From positions 1-54,279 of the forward strand of contig JAZQNW010000003.1 in assembly GCA_045627525.1 (NCBI GenBank): DNA of 54,279 nucleotides, read 5' to 3'. Origin of the DNA: CAG-877 sp045627525 (lineage in GTDB: Bacteria; Bacillota_I; Bacilli_A; RF39; UBA660). Below, piece by piece: positions 24,176 through 33,997 of this stretch. The translations under genes were made by a program, and so were the position numbers. Under the pieces are notes generated by a model, which was given only the letters and a program-made list of their open reading frames with translations, made no database searches and had not been told where the DNA came from. Position 1 is the first letter of the stretch. Each line of letters starts with the position of its first letter.

Positions 24176-26890
24176 TTATCTAGAATTGGTTACTGAAGCT
24201 TCTCCAGTTTCTTTAGGTGCTTCTGACTTTGCTTCATAATCATCAATCATATCGTTTATAGCATTGTTGTATTCTTGATTACTATAATTAGCTGCCATTT
24301 GATTTGTTGGAATAGCTGCCATCGCTACGACTGCTGCATCAGCTACTAATGTAGTTAATAAATCGCTTGGTAATGTTGATAAAGTTTCAGCATATGCTGC
24401 TGTCATTCCATCTAATCCATCAACCATGTGAATTGTTCCATCTACACTTTCAAACATTTTTGTTATTGCATCTGGATTTTGTTGGATAAATGATAATGAT
24501 CCTTCAACACCCGCAAGATCAAATGAATTGTTTTTAGCATAGTCTTTTAATACCGGTAAGTAACTATCTACAATACCACTAAATTGTGTTTGTAAATCAC
24601 TTGTTAATTCTGTTAACTCATGCATTGCTTCACTTTGACTCATTGAGCCGTTTTGGACTTGTTTTGTAATGTTATCCATAGTAGCACATACTGAATCATA
24701 CATTTCATGAGTAGTTGCATGATTTGCACTATCCATTGCTCTATAAGCATCACCATGTGGAACCCATCCATTAGCATCAAGTGACCATCTTTCTAATGTG
24801 TTTCCAGTCATAATTACATCTTGATGAGCAGTTGCTTCCATACCAGAATTTATATGAGATTTTTGATCATTTACATAATCTACTGTTTCTTGAACTTTTG
24901 CCATATTATCTGCATTTTGTTTATTAGCTGCTTCAATACTATCATTTATATCATCTAGTTTTCCGCTATGAACATTAATTGCATTTATAGCACTTATTGT
25001 TGCACTAGTTAGAGCTATTGTAGATATTAAATCTCTAACAAATGGATCATCACGATAATCTAGAGAACCTGCAGTTGGTGAGAATACTCTTTCTCCTGTT
25101 GAAATTGTTCCTAAAATACTCTTTTCAGTCTTTGTATTTTCCTTGATTAATCTTTCGCGTGCTGCAAATAAATATAGTGCAGATAAATCATCCTTTTCAA
25201 TAATTGCTTTTTCTAACATATCTGCTAAATCTGCTTGCTTAGCATTTGTTTCATCATTGCTATGTTCTTTAGCAAATCTCATACCTACTAAGTTCATTTT
25301 ACTTAGTGCAGCCTTTGTATTTTCAGCAAATGAATGTTCTCCACCACCATTTAAATGATTTTCTGCTTCTTTATGCTCTTCGTTAATGGTACGAACAATA
25401 TCTGCTGAACCTTTAATTATTTCAGATTTTTGTTTTTGTAATTCTGCTTTAATATCTTTACTTACTTCTTGATCATCTAATTTTGCATCTATAGCACGTA
25501 GTTTTGCTAATCTGCTATATACTTCTTGATGCTTTTCTACTATATCTTTATTTAATTTATCAGCTTGCGCTTTATGCCATTCACTAACTCGTTGATTTAT
25601 TAAATAATCTGCTATACTTACTCTACCAAAGTTATATCTATTTTTTCCTACATATTCTTCTGCTAAAACTTTTACGTCCGCTTCACTTAATTCTTGAATA
25701 CGTTTTTGTAATTCTTCTACTCTTTCTTTAGAACGAGCACTTTTTATTCTACCAATTGCCTTTCTTGCCCAATTTATTGGGAAAGCTACCGTTTTTAAAA
25801 CCACTTTTGATAAATGAACTATATTATATAAATAGTTTCCAGAATTTAATTCTTTTTTAAAATTAGGTAAAACTTTTATATTTGAAGCTTTAAAGTGTTT
25901 TAAATCTTTAGAATCAAGATTTAATCCTGCTTGTAATTCATGTAGTATTCTATCTAGTGTTCTTGCTTTTGCTGGTTCATCTGTTGCTTTATCTTGACCT
26001 TTTGTTGGTTCTACTGGTACTAAAGATTTATTTACTGGTATTGGTGTATACCCGTCGTCTTTGTTTTCCTCGCCTTGTTCTTTTTTAGGTTCTACTGGTA
26101 CTAATGATTGGTTTACTGGTATTGGTTTATACTCATCGTCTTTATTTTCTTCAGGTTTTTTTATTGGTTCTACTGTTTTTGTTGAAGATTCAGGCTTTTT
26201 TTTGCGATTAGTACTACTAATTCCTAATTTATCTGCATCTGGTGTGATTGGTGATCCATCTTCATTAAATCCTGTTACTAAGGCACCTTTAGTTTCTTCT
26301 TTTGCTTTTGTTTTCTTAACAAATTTAAAATCTTTCATTGGTTCATCTGTATAGTCTTCACCACTTGCCCCGTCATAAACAACTTCTACTTCATCTGGAT
26401 TAAATTCTTCTCCTGTTGCCATTCTATATTGTTCTTCTATACTTGGCATTCCTGGTCCTTCTGTTCCAGTACCTAATACAATTTCTTCTTCTAAAGTTTC
26501 TTCTTGCGGTATTTCTTCACCCATTATTTCTGCTACTAAATTAGCTGGCATATTTTCTGCTAATATTTCTCTAGTTCTTGCTATTTCATTATCTAGATCT
26601 CTTTTATATAGTTCTATTGTATCAGCTGATAAGTATTCTGGTATATCGCCATCTCTTCTTTCTCTTAATTCAGCTATTTTCTGAGCACTTCTATTATATA
26701 ACTCATATATTCTATTATTTCTGTTTAGTTTTTCTCTTTCTTCTCTAACAAGATTTAAAATATTACCTAATTCATCATTATAGCTTAAACCATGTTCAGC
26801 TATGTATTGGGCTCTTTGTTCTTCTAATTCACTTAATCTTTCTTGACCTTCATTAATTTCATTCATCAATTTTTCAAATTCAGTTGCCAT
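24176..26890 (-). CDS. Large protein of unknown function with coiled coil and Pro-rich repeats
   Basis: I do not recognise this 904-residue protein. Residues 1-130 are a charged coiled coil. Residues 130-310 are acidic and low-complexity, with two copies of a repeat whose core is YxPIPVNxSLVPVEP. Residues 310-560 are helical and basic-acidic (a short hydrophobic stretch at about 365-375, then long helices). Near residue 640 a hydrophobic segment (LISTIALTSATISAINAI) may cross the membrane. The C-terminal 240 residues are helical, rich in Asn, Ser and Met, with a second hydrophobic stretch (LVADAAVVAMAAIP). There is no signal peptide. Length and make-up suggest a structural or surface-linked protein. 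It is followed by its own terminator. Confidence 0.6.
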   Translation of the reverse strand: MATEFEKLMNEINEGQERLSELEEQRAQYIAEHGLSYNDELGNILNLVREEREKLNRNNRIYELYNRSAQKIAELRERRDGDIPEYLSADTIELYKRDLDNEIARTREILAENMPANLVAEIMGEEIPQEETLEEEIVLGTGTEGPGMPSIEEQYRMATGEEFNPDEVEVVYDGASGEDYTDEPMKDFKFVKKTKAKEETKGALVTGFNEDGSPITPDADKLGISSTNRKKKPESSTKTVEPIKKPEENKDDEYKPIPVNQSLVPVEPKKEQGEENKDDGYTPIPVNKSLVPVEPTKGQDKATDEPAKARTLDRILHELQAGLNLDSKDLKHFKASNIKVLPNFKKELNSGNYLYNIVHLSKVVLKTVAFPINWARKAIGRIKSARSKERVEELQKRIQELSEADVKVLAEEYVGKNRYNFGRVSIADYLINQRVSEWHKAQADKLNKDIVEKHQEVYSRLAKLRAIDAKLDDQEVSKDIKAELQKQKSEIIKGSADIVRTINEEHKEAENHLNGGGEHSFAENTKAALSKMNLVGMRFAKEHSNDETNAKQADLADMLEKAIIEKDDLSALYLFAARERLIKENTKTEKSILGTISTGERVFSPTAGSLDYRDDPFVRDLISTIALTSATISAINAINVHSGKLDDINDSIEAANKQNADNMAKVQETVDYVNDQKSHINSGMEATAHQDVIMTGNTLERWSLDANGWVPHGDAYRAMDSANHATTHEMYDSVCATMDNITKQVQNGSMSQSEAMHELTELTSDLQTQFSGIVDSYLPVLKDYAKNNSFDLAGVEGSLSFIQQNPDAITKMFESVDGTIHMVDGLDGMTAAYAETLSTLPSDLLTTLVADAAVVAMAAIPTNQMAANYSNQEYNNAINDMIDDYEAKSEAPKETGEASVTNSR

Positions 26891-26906
26891 ATTAATTCAC
26901 TCCCAA

Positions 26907-27167
26907 CTAATTTCTACTTTCATTATCAATTTGTTTTAAAACATCTTGTACCATTTCTATTTCTCTTGGATCTGTTAAGTCTTCTAATGTATCCATACCA
27001 AAAATAGGATCATATGATGATACAAATATATTTTTTCTACCATTTTCACCAAACGAATTATCTGTATATCCAATATATGATTTTCCATTATCTTCACAGT
27101 CAAAAGTAAAAAGAACTTCACAATCTATTTTTTTACCGTCGCGTTCTACCACTATTTTTTCTTCCAT
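26907..27167 (-). CDS. DUF1292 family protein
   Basis: This small acidic protein of about 86 residues has the DUF1292 pattern: a first strand, then CEVLFTFDCEDNGKSYIGYTD and the C-terminal EEIEMV-type helix. In Bacillota these often sit beside yrzL, alaS or ruvX and have no known role. The ATG at 27167 is chosen because GGAGG lies 8 bases upstream; an in-frame ATG five codons earlier overlaps that site. It lies 16 bases upstream of the 904-residue gene and is probably cotranscribed. Confidence 0.75.
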   Translation of the reverse strand: MEEKIVVERDGKKIDCEVLFTFDCEDNGKSYIGYTDNSFGENGRKNIFVSSYDPIFGMDTLEDLTDPREIEMVQDVLKQIDNESRN

Positions 27168-27221
27168 CTCATAAACCTCCACCTTATTCTCATTTAATTA
27201 TATTATACAATAGATTAATTG

Positions 27222-27743
27222 TCAATTTATGGTATCTATCTTTATACTTATTGACTTTTTATTATCTATATTAGAATTTGCTTTTATAATTAAATAATAT
27301 TTATCAGTTTTCTTCTTTTTTGAATTAATTTGATATTCTATACTCATACTTTCTTTATCATCATTTAATAGTTCTTTATTTTCGTCATTTCTATATAATG
27401 CTAATGATACATTATTTGAATTTTTAGTAATTGTTATTTTATATTTAGTTTTATTTGAATTTATTGTGCCATCTTTATAATTAGTAATTTCAAATTTATA
27501 ATCTTTTAATGCTGTATCATTCATTTTAGATATATCAACATTTAATTTACCATTTGTCTTATTATCTAAGATAGCCACTGTTTTTGTTTCTTTCATTTTT
27601 TTATCATGTGAAGATTTAGCGCATATTGCTACTATTCCTAGAATTAAAACTATTACTAATAAAGCTATTATTATTCCTACTAAAATTTTTTCACTTTTTG
27701 TTTTTGGAATTATTTTATTTTTCTTTCTTTTTTTAGTTGCCAT
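27222..27743 (-). CDS. Membrane-anchored protein of unknown function
   Basis: This 173-residue protein begins with a very basic segment (MATKKRKKNKIIPKTK) and one membrane helix (about residues 21-45), then a beta-rich external domain with many Lys and Asn. There are no Cys pairs or recognisable motifs. It overlaps the upstream lipoprotein-like gene by 11 bases, so the two are translationally coupled and probably act together on the cell surface. Confidence 0.6.
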   Translation of the reverse strand: MATKKRKKNKIIPKTKSEKILVGIIIALLVIVLILGIVAICAKSSHDKKMKETKTVAILDNKTNGKLNVDISKMNDTALKDYKFEITNYKDGTINSNKTKYKITITKNSNNVSLALYRNDENKELLNDDKESMSIEYQINSKKKKTDKYYLIIKANSNIDNKKSISIKIDTIN

Positions 27744-29088
27744 TAATATTACTTCCTTTCAAATTATTTATTACATTTATATAACGATCATTAAATATTT
27801 TTGATTCTTCGCTAGTTAAACTACTTAATAAAACCGATGATGAAACATCTTCATCAATTCTTGATTTATTATCAACATTTGAATCAATACTGATACTTAA
27901 ATTTATTATTTCTTCTTTTTTCTTAGTATATCTAAATTCTAATTGTTTTTGATTATAATATGATTTATTTTTTTTAATATCTGTTATTTTAGAACTATAA
28001 CTACCTATAATAGAATTGTCATCATTTATATTAAAATCTATTACATAATTCTTGGGTTCATAATTAAAACTTATTGTACCTATTTTTTCATCATTAGAGT
28101 TTGATATATTAATACTTTTTGAGTTGGATTTTTGTTCATAGTTATAATAGTAAAGTACTTTATCATTTTTTACAATACTACCTATATTATTGGAATAAAA
28201 TGTCAAATTATATGTATCTTTACCATCTGTATATATTAATTCATATTTTTTTATTTTATATAAAAATTTATCTGTATATATATTTAAAATTATTTGTTCA
28301 CCTTTTTTTAAAAAAGTTGTTTTAGTAGTAACTTTTTTCTTTGAAAAGTCTGAATCAAATCCTGATAATATAGTATTAGCCATCTCATCATTTTGTAAGT
28401 CTTTTAATATTGAATTAAACAATTCATTATCATTAATACTATTTAATTCTATACTTATCAATGAGCAATCAATATCTTTTGAATCTATTGTTATAGTTTT
28501 ATATTTTTTTGTATAGTAATTTTCACTTAAATTATTTACTAATGATTTTACTGTATATTTTGATAAGTATTTTAAGTTATCTATTATATTATTTTCATTA
28601 TTTATTGATTCAAAATAAGTATTATTTCCTGCGTTTATATAATTATTATTAACTTTATCATAATAATGATATTTAGTAGAATTTTGAATTAAGTATTTTT
28701 CCTTATATATAGATTTGTTATCTAATGTAGTATTTATATCTATAAGTAGCTGATTATTTTTCTTTGAGTTTACTATTTTTAAATTATTTTTTGTTCTTGT
28801 TAAATTATTTAGTAAGTTATTTTTTTCTTTATAGTTATTATCTATTGTTGATTTTTTATCATAACTTGAGCTTTCAGCTTTTATTGTTATTGTTGAATCT
28901 ATAGAAAATTCTTGATTTATTCCAGTTTCTGTAGATGTATCATTTAAAAGATCAAGAATATTTGTTTCTAAATTACTGATAGCAGTTAAAATAATTTTTT
29001 TTGGATTAGAAATGTAATACAAATAATAACCGCAACCTAATAAAAGAAAAGAAATTGTTATTAATATTATAATAATTCTTTTATTCAT
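27733..29088 (-). CDS. Large putative lipoprotein of unknown function
   Basis: This 451-residue protein starts with MNKRIIIILITISFLLLGCG, which reads as a lipoprotein signal with Cys at about residue 19, although a plain signal anchor is possible. The rest is beta-rich, full of Asn, Ser and Lys, with repeated strands of the kind SKSINISNSNDEKIGTISF. No enzyme motif is visible. A TATGATATAAT extended -10 lies about 30 bases before the start. It heads a two-gene unit with the overlapping anchored protein downstream. Confidence 0.6.
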   Translation of the reverse strand: MNKRIIIILITISFLLLGCGYYLYYISNPKKIILTAISNLETNILDLLNDTSTETGINQEFSIDSTITIKAESSSYDKKSTIDNNYKEKNNLLNNLTRTKNNLKIVNSKKNNQLLIDINTTLDNKSIYKEKYLIQNSTKYHYYDKVNNNYINAGNNTYFESINNENNIIDNLKYLSKYTVKSLVNNLSENYYTKKYKTITIDSKDIDCSLISIELNSINDNELFNSILKDLQNDEMANTILSGFDSDFSKKKVTTKTTFLKKGEQIILNIYTDKFLYKIKKYELIYTDGKDTYNLTFYSNNIGSIVKNDKVLYYYNYEQKSNSKSINISNSNDEKIGTISFNYEPKNYVIDFNINDDNSIIGSYSSKITDIKKNKSYYNQKQLEFRYTKKKEEIINLSISIDSNVDNKSRIDEDVSSSVLLSSLTSEESKIFNDRYINVINNLKGSNINGN

Positions 29089-29141
29089 ACTACCAATTCT
29101 CCTATATTTTTATTATATCATACTACTTATTTCAATAAAAT

Positions 29142-29164
29142 AAAAAAATTGGAATAATCCAATT
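29142..29164 (-). terminator. Terminator after the 177-residue exported protein
   Basis: AATTGGA-TTAT-TCCAATT, perfect 7-bp stem, followed by TTTTT on the minus strand, at the stop codon at 29164. It ends the long dcw-proximal transcript. Confidence 0.8.
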
Positions 29165-29697
29165 TATTTTGTTGGTGATTTTGCTATTAAAGTTACTTCA
29201 TATGGCACTTTCTTTTCAATAGGAGCAGATTTGTAATCAAATACAGCTGCGACATTTAATTCAATTTCTTCTCCTGGAGCAATTACTCTACCTGTAATAT
29301 TATTATGTGATATTTTAACTGGTAAAATTGTTTGAGCTGATGTTTGACTATTTAAGTAATCTGGAACTTCTACTAAGTTTACTATTTCAGCATCAATAGT
29401 ACCAGTATTTTTTATAATTGCCTTATAACTAACTTCATCTCTTGGAGAATATAAATTAAATTGAAACTTAATTGTTTGATTTGAGTTAGTTATAGTTGTT
29501 GTACCTGTAGGAGCTATTTTTCCACCTTGTACTGGTGTACCTAAAGTTACAGAAAGAAATTCAAGACTAAATTCTTGGCCATTACTATTTTTATCATTTA
29601 ATTGCATAGCTAAAAATGCAAAACCAAATCCTAATATTATTATTGTTATACATAAGATAATAATAATTAAATTTCTAGTTTTTATATTTTTTTTCAT
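29164..29697 (-). CDS. Exported beta-sandwich-like protein of unknown function
   Basis: This 177-residue protein has a basic N-terminus and one signal-anchor helix (about residues 10-32). The remainder looks like a single immunoglobulin-like fold, with VSYKAIIKNTGTIDAEIVNL and RVIAPGEEIELNVAAVFDY, a pattern seen in domains that handle extracellular assembly or in camelysin/TasA-like proteins. The match is by style only. It starts at the base next to the stop of the 291-residue gene and is in one transcript with ftsL-pbp. Confidence 0.55.
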   Translation of the reverse strand: MKKNIKTRNLIIIILCITIIILGFGFAFLAMQLNDKNSNGQEFSLEFLSVTLGTPVQGGKIAPTGTTTITNSNQTIKFQFNLYSPRDEVSYKAIIKNTGTIDAEIVNLVEVPDYLNSQTSAQTILPVKISHNNITGRVIAPGEEIELNVAAVFDYKSAPIEKKVPYEVTLIAKSPTK

Positions 29698-30573
29698 TTA
29701 GCATATTCCCTCCTTTACATTTTCAATGTCTCCTTTATAACAAAATGAATAGTTATAATTATCACTTTTAAAATTAATATATGCATATACTTTATGATTT
29801 TCAATATAATACCAACTTTCTGATGATGGATATATTTCAATCTCTGAAGATGCTGGTATAAGTTGTATAGGCAAACTACTGTCATTAATATTTTGATTTG
29901 CTGTAGTAGTAGCATATGATACTAATTTAGTATAAATTTTATCAGCATATATTTTTGCTTCACTGTTAGAAATAGTTTTGAAATTTTCTATGATATGGTT
30001 ATTTTTTTTAGTATTGCAAATAGTTTTTGAATATAATTCTAATGCCTCTATCTGACTTTCTATATTTGCATAGCTATTTATATTATATTTTTGGCAAAGT
30101 TCAGTTAGAGTTGATAATTCTTCAATAGTTTGTATTTTATAACTATTTATTTGATTATTAAATTCTGACTTTATTTCATTGTAATCATTATTTTTCTCAT
30201 ATTGAACAAATTTTACTATAGTATTTTCTTCTAGATAACCTTCTTTTGATAATTCATCTACTATTATTTTTATGCCATTTTTTAATTGTTTATTTTCAAT
30301 ATTTTTATTGTAAAGACAAGTTGATTCTTCATTTAAGAATACAATACTATTTATTACTTTATCAGAATCTGTTGTAATAATAAAATCGGGTCTTGTTGAT
30401 AAATTTACTTCAATAATTGTATTAATATTTTCTATATTTACATACTTATCACTACTTCCTTTATTACTTTTATTTTCAGGAATTGCTTTTGTAAATATTA
30501 ATATAATAATAACAATAATAGCTACAACAGTTTCAAAAATTGATAAATTTTTTTCTGATGTTTCTTTATTCAT
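29698..30573 (-). CDS. Membrane-anchored protein of unknown function in the dcw operon
   Basis: This 291-residue protein has a membrane helix near the N-terminus (about residues 13-30) and an outside domain that is helical and Glu/Asn-rich, ending in a small beta region with two Cys (YSFCYKGDIENVKEGIC). I do not recognise it. It lies 10 bases after the PASTA transpeptidase gene and is directly followed by the beta-sandwich-like protein. The two may be accessory wall or division proteins of this lineage, a guess from position. Confidence 0.55.
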   Translation of the reverse strand: MNKETSEKNLSIFETVVAIIVIIILIFTKAIPENKSNKGSSDKYVNIENINTIIEVNLSTRPDFIITTDSDKVINSIVFLNEESTCLYNKNIENKQLKNGIKIIVDELSKEGYLEENTIVKFVQYEKNNDYNEIKSEFNNQINSYKIQTIEELSTLTELCQKYNINSYANIESQIEALELYSKTICNTKKNNHIIENFKTISNSEAKIYADKIYTKLVSYATTTANQNINDSSLPIQLIPASSEIEIYPSSESWYYIENHKVYAYINFKSDNYNYSFCYKGDIENVKEGIC

Positions 30574-30583
30574 TTTATCACTT

Positions 30584-32749
30584 CTATTCTGTGAATTTTG
30601 GTTTTAATGTTAGCTTAATTTCTATGCCATCTGTTATTTTAGTTCCTTCTGATATTGACTGTTCAGTAACATAGCCAATACCATCTAAAACTACTTTTAT
30701 ATTTAATTTTTGTAATATATTTTTAGCTACTTTTGATGATAGTCCAATTACATTTGGAACTTTTATTTCTGGATCATTTGTAATCAAATAAATTGTATCA
30801 CTGCTGGTAATTGTATCTCCTTTTTCTGGATATTGTTTAATTATTTTATCTCCATTTCCAATAACACTATATTTAATGTTTGAACTATCAAAAACTGTTT
30901 TAATATTTTCTACTTTTTTATTTATATAGCTTGATACTTCATATTCGCTAATCTTTATTTCATTATTTTTGACTATATTCTCTTCTGTACCAAAGTATTT
31001 TGATAAATTTGAAATAATTTCTTTTACTGAATTAGATACAGGTTTTTGACTGCCTCCAGAAGGTCTTTTTACTGCAGCATAAATTATATATTGTGGATCA
31101 CTTTTTGGATAAATTCCTGAGAATGATGAAATAATATCTGACTGTCCAGATAAATATCCTCTTCCGTTCTCACTGGCAATTTGTGCTGTACCAGTTTTTC
31201 CTATCAATTCACCTGATTCTATTCTATAACCGCTACCAGTATTACCTATTCCATTAACGCAGTCATCCATTAATTTAATCATTTTTTGAACGGTATTTGT
31301 TGATGCTACACGCTCTGTTTCATTTCTAGTGTTTTCTAAATATACTTCACCTGTTTTTTGATCTACTATTTTTGAAACTAAATATGGCTTTAGTAATATG
31401 CCATCATTTGTTAATGGAGTCATTGCTTGAACGCTTTGAACTGGTGTTGTAGTAATTCCTTGACCAAATCCTGCGTTATAAATTTCAGTTTCATATTTAA
31501 ATTCTAAGTTTCCTGAGTTTTCATTTGGTAATTCAATACCTGTTTTTTTACCAAATCCTAATCTTTTATAATACTGTCTTAGCATTCTACTATTCATATG
31601 ACGGTTTATTAAATTGATTACACCAACGTTACTACTCATTGCATAACCTTTATCCAAGGTTATTGTTCCCCATCCTGGACGATACCAGTCACCTATTTCG
31701 GTTCCATCTTCTGTTACATAAACTCCTGATTTATAAGTTTCTTCTCCATTATAAACTCCATTTTCCATAGCAGCCATGTAAGTGAAAGTTTTCATAGTAC
31801 TTCCTGGTTCAAATGGCACAGCTGAGAAAGTATCAAGATAATTAGTAATATTTCTTTTATTAGGATCAAATGATGGATGTGTTGTAGTACCTAATATAGC
31901 TCCGGTTTTAGCATCCATAACTGTTATATGGAACCAATCCCAGTCATAATCAACATCAGCATTTTTTATAGCTTCTTCAATAAAAAATTGAACATTACTT
32001 TCTATTGTTAAATAAATATTTTTACCTTCTATAGCTTCTTTTTCAATAACCGGTGTATTTGCTATTTGATATCCTTTTAAATCTTTTTGATAAGTTCTAC
32101 TTCCATCTTCTCCTTTTAAAAGTTTATCATAGTATTTTTCTATACCCATTTCACCTGTTACTTCTTCTTTAGAATTTTTTTCATCTAATTTTGTTTTTGC
32201 ATATCCAATAGTATATGAAGCAAAGTCACCTTTAGGATAATATCTTGCATAGCTTTCTATAAAATCTAAGCCTGGTAGGTTTAAATCTTCTATTTTTTGT
32301 TTTGTTATTTCAGATAAATTTTTACCTTTTACTCCAAACTCTGTTTGATAAGAATTTTCCTTATTTAAATATTTTAATATTTCATCTTGTTTCATACCTA
32401 ATATTTTAGATAATTCTTTAGCGGTTTTTTCCTTATCAACTACATGTTGTGGTTTTTTAGGATTGGTTGTACGTTTTTCATCTAAATACGCTATTAATTT
32501 ATATGTAGCAATATTTTGTGCTAGTACTTCTCCATCGGCTGAGTAAATATTACCTCTACTAGCAGATATTGTTTCTACTTTAGTAGTTCTTTTACTAGCT
32601 AATTCTTTCAAATTAATATTATCAATTTTACTTGATAGAGCCAATTGTGATAATCTTGCTATCATTAGGCCAAATAAAAGAAGAGAAACAATTATAACGA
32701 TTCTTGAATACTTTATATTATTTCTCTTCTTACGTTTCATTTTATTCAC
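30584..32749 (-). CDS. pbpB: Class B penicillin-binding protein with two PASTA domains (division transpeptidase)
   Basis: This 721-residue transpeptidase has an N-terminal anchor (about residues 15-35), then ASRGNIYSADGEVLA, STMK (about 319), SSN (about 372) and KTGTAQI (about 518). Two C-terminal PASTA domains (about 600-721, with VPNVIGLSS in the second) follow. It lies directly after ftsL and rsmH, the place of pbpB in Bacillus and of pbp2x in streptococci, so it is the probable septal enzyme working with FtsW. Spacing to ftsL is 3 bases. Confidence 0.9.
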   Translation of the reverse strand: MNKMKRKKRNNIKYSRIVIIVSLLLFGLMIARLSQLALSSKIDNINLKELASKRTTKVETISASRGNIYSADGEVLAQNIATYKLIAYLDEKRTTNPKKPQHVVDKEKTAKELSKILGMKQDEILKYLNKENSYQTEFGVKGKNLSEITKQKIEDLNLPGLDFIESYARYYPKGDFASYTIGYAKTKLDEKNSKEEVTGEMGIEKYYDKLLKGEDGSRTYQKDLKGYQIANTPVIEKEAIEGKNIYLTIESNVQFFIEEAIKNADVDYDWDWFHITVMDAKTGAILGTTTHPSFDPNKRNITNYLDTFSAVPFEPGSTMKTFTYMAAMENGVYNGEETYKSGVYVTEDGTEIGDWYRPGWGTITLDKGYAMSSNVGVINLINRHMNSRMLRQYYKRLGFGKKTGIELPNENSGNLEFKYETEIYNAGFGQGITTTPVQSVQAMTPLTNDGILLKPYLVSKIVDQKTGEVYLENTRNETERVASTNTVQKMIKLMDDCVNGIGNTGSGYRIESGELIGKTGTAQIASENGRGYLSGQSDIISSFSGIYPKSDPQYIIYAAVKRPSGGSQKPVSNSVKEIISNLSKYFGTEENIVKNNEIKISEYEVSSYINKKVENIKTVFDSSNIKYSVIGNGDKIIKQYPEKGDTITSSDTIYLITNDPEIKVPNVIGLSSKVAKNILQKLNIKVVLDGIGYVTEQSISEGTKITDGIEIKLTLKPKFTE

Positions 32750-32752
32750 TTC

Positions 32753-33052
32753 CTATTTATCATCGGTTACTGTCTTAATGTTATCATTATTATAGCTCAA
32801 ACCTTGTTTTTCTGCAACCTCTTGAATTTTTGTTAAGGAAGCTAATTCATCAATAGCCATTGATATACTTTCATTGGTTTTTGATTGAGCTTCTATTTCT
32901 TGTTTTTGTTGTTCTACTTCAAAATTTATTTTTGATAGAGTAGCTTTTGAAAATACTATTGATATAGGTGAAATAACTAGTAAAATTATTGCCACTGTAT
33001 ATAATAGTTTTTCAAATTTAGAAATTTTCAATCTTTTTTTTACTTTTCTCAC
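32753..33052 (-). CDS. ftsL: FtsL-like cell division protein
   Basis: This 99-residue bitopic protein has a basic cytoplasmic start (MRKVKKRLKISKFEKLL), one membrane helix (about residues 17-38) and an external coiled coil (NFEVEQQKQEIEAQSKTNES). Sequence identity in FtsL is always poor, so the call rests on size, topology and the mraZ-rsmH-ftsL-pbp order. It would help recruit the septal synthase with DivIB and DivIC. Confidence 0.8.
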   Translation of the reverse strand: MRKVKKRLKISKFEKLLYTVAIILLVISPISIVFSKATLSKINFEVEQQKQEIEAQSKTNESISMAIDELASLTKIQEVAEKQGLSYNNDNIKTVTDDK

Positions 33053-33067
33053 CTTATATCACCTTTC

Positions 33068-33997
33068 TTATTTTATTCTCTCTATAACGCGAAGTTTGGC
33101 GCTTCTTGCTCTAGGATTGATTTCTAATTCTTCTTTACTTGGTTCTATTGCTTTATTCACAACTAATTTAAAGTCTGGAAGGTATTCATCTGGTATATTT
33201 GGCATACCTTGTACTTTTGGATCAATTGCACATTTTTCTTTGAACTTCTTTTTAACTATTCTGTCTTCTAATGAATGGAATGTAATTACTGAAACTCTTC
33301 CACCAACTTTTAGCATTGATAGAGCTTGGTCTAAAGCAGGTTCAATTACATCTAATTCATGATTAACTTCTATTCTTATAGCTTGAAATATTTGCCTAGC
33401 TGGGTGCTTATCTTTACGAAATTTCATTGGAACTGCAGTTTTAATTATTTCTACTAATTCTAATGTTGTCTCGATTGGTTTTATCTTGCGATACTCAACT
33501 ATTTTTTTAGCAATATTTCTTGAAAATTTATCTTCACCATACTTAAAGAAGATATTAGCAAGTTCTTCTTTTGTATAGTTATTTACTACTTCATAAGCTG
33601 ATAATGGATTATCTAGATCCATTCTCATATCTAATTTTGCATCTTCGTGATAAGAGAATCCTCTTTCTTTTTCATCTAATTGTGGTGATGAAACTCCTAA
33701 ATCAAATAAAACCCCATCTACTTCTGTAACATTTAATTTATTAAGTTCTTCTTTCAAATTTACGAAGTTGCTTTTAATGATAGTGAAGTTAGTACCAATC
33801 TTATTTAGTCGATCGGTACTATGCCGAATAGCTTCACTATCTTGGTCAAAGGCGAATAAAAACCCCTTTTTTATTCTAGCCAAGATGTTACTACTGTGTC
33901 CTCCATAGCCAAGAGTACAATCTACAATAATACTAGAATCGCTTAAATTTAGGGAAGAAATTGATTCTTCAAGTAAAACGCTAATGTGCTTTTCCAT
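33068..33997 (-). CDS. rsmH: 16S rRNA (cytosine-1402 N4)-methyltransferase
   Basis: RsmH (MraW) methylates C1402 in the ribosomal P site with S-adenosylmethionine. This 309-residue copy has the full set of marks: VDCTLGYGGHS (SAM loop, about residues 25-35), DGVLFDLGVSSPQLDEKERGF, PARQIFQAIRIEVNHEL and VITFHSLEDRIVK. It overlaps mraZ by one base and lies 15 bases before ftsL. Confidence 0.96.
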   Translation of the reverse strand: MEKHISVLLEESISSLNLSDSSIIVDCTLGYGGHSSNILARIKKGFLFAFDQDSEAIRHSTDRLNKIGTNFTIIKSNFVNLKEELNKLNVTEVDGVLFDLGVSSPQLDEKERGFSYHEDAKLDMRMDLDNPLSAYEVVNNYTKEELANIFFKYGEDKFSRNIAKKIVEYRKIKPIETTLELVEIIKTAVPMKFRKDKHPARQIFQAIRIEVNHELDVIEPALDQALSMLKVGGRVSVITFHSLEDRIVKKKFKEKCAIDPKVQGMPNIPDEYLPDFKLVVNKAIEPSKEELEINPRARSAKLRVIERIK

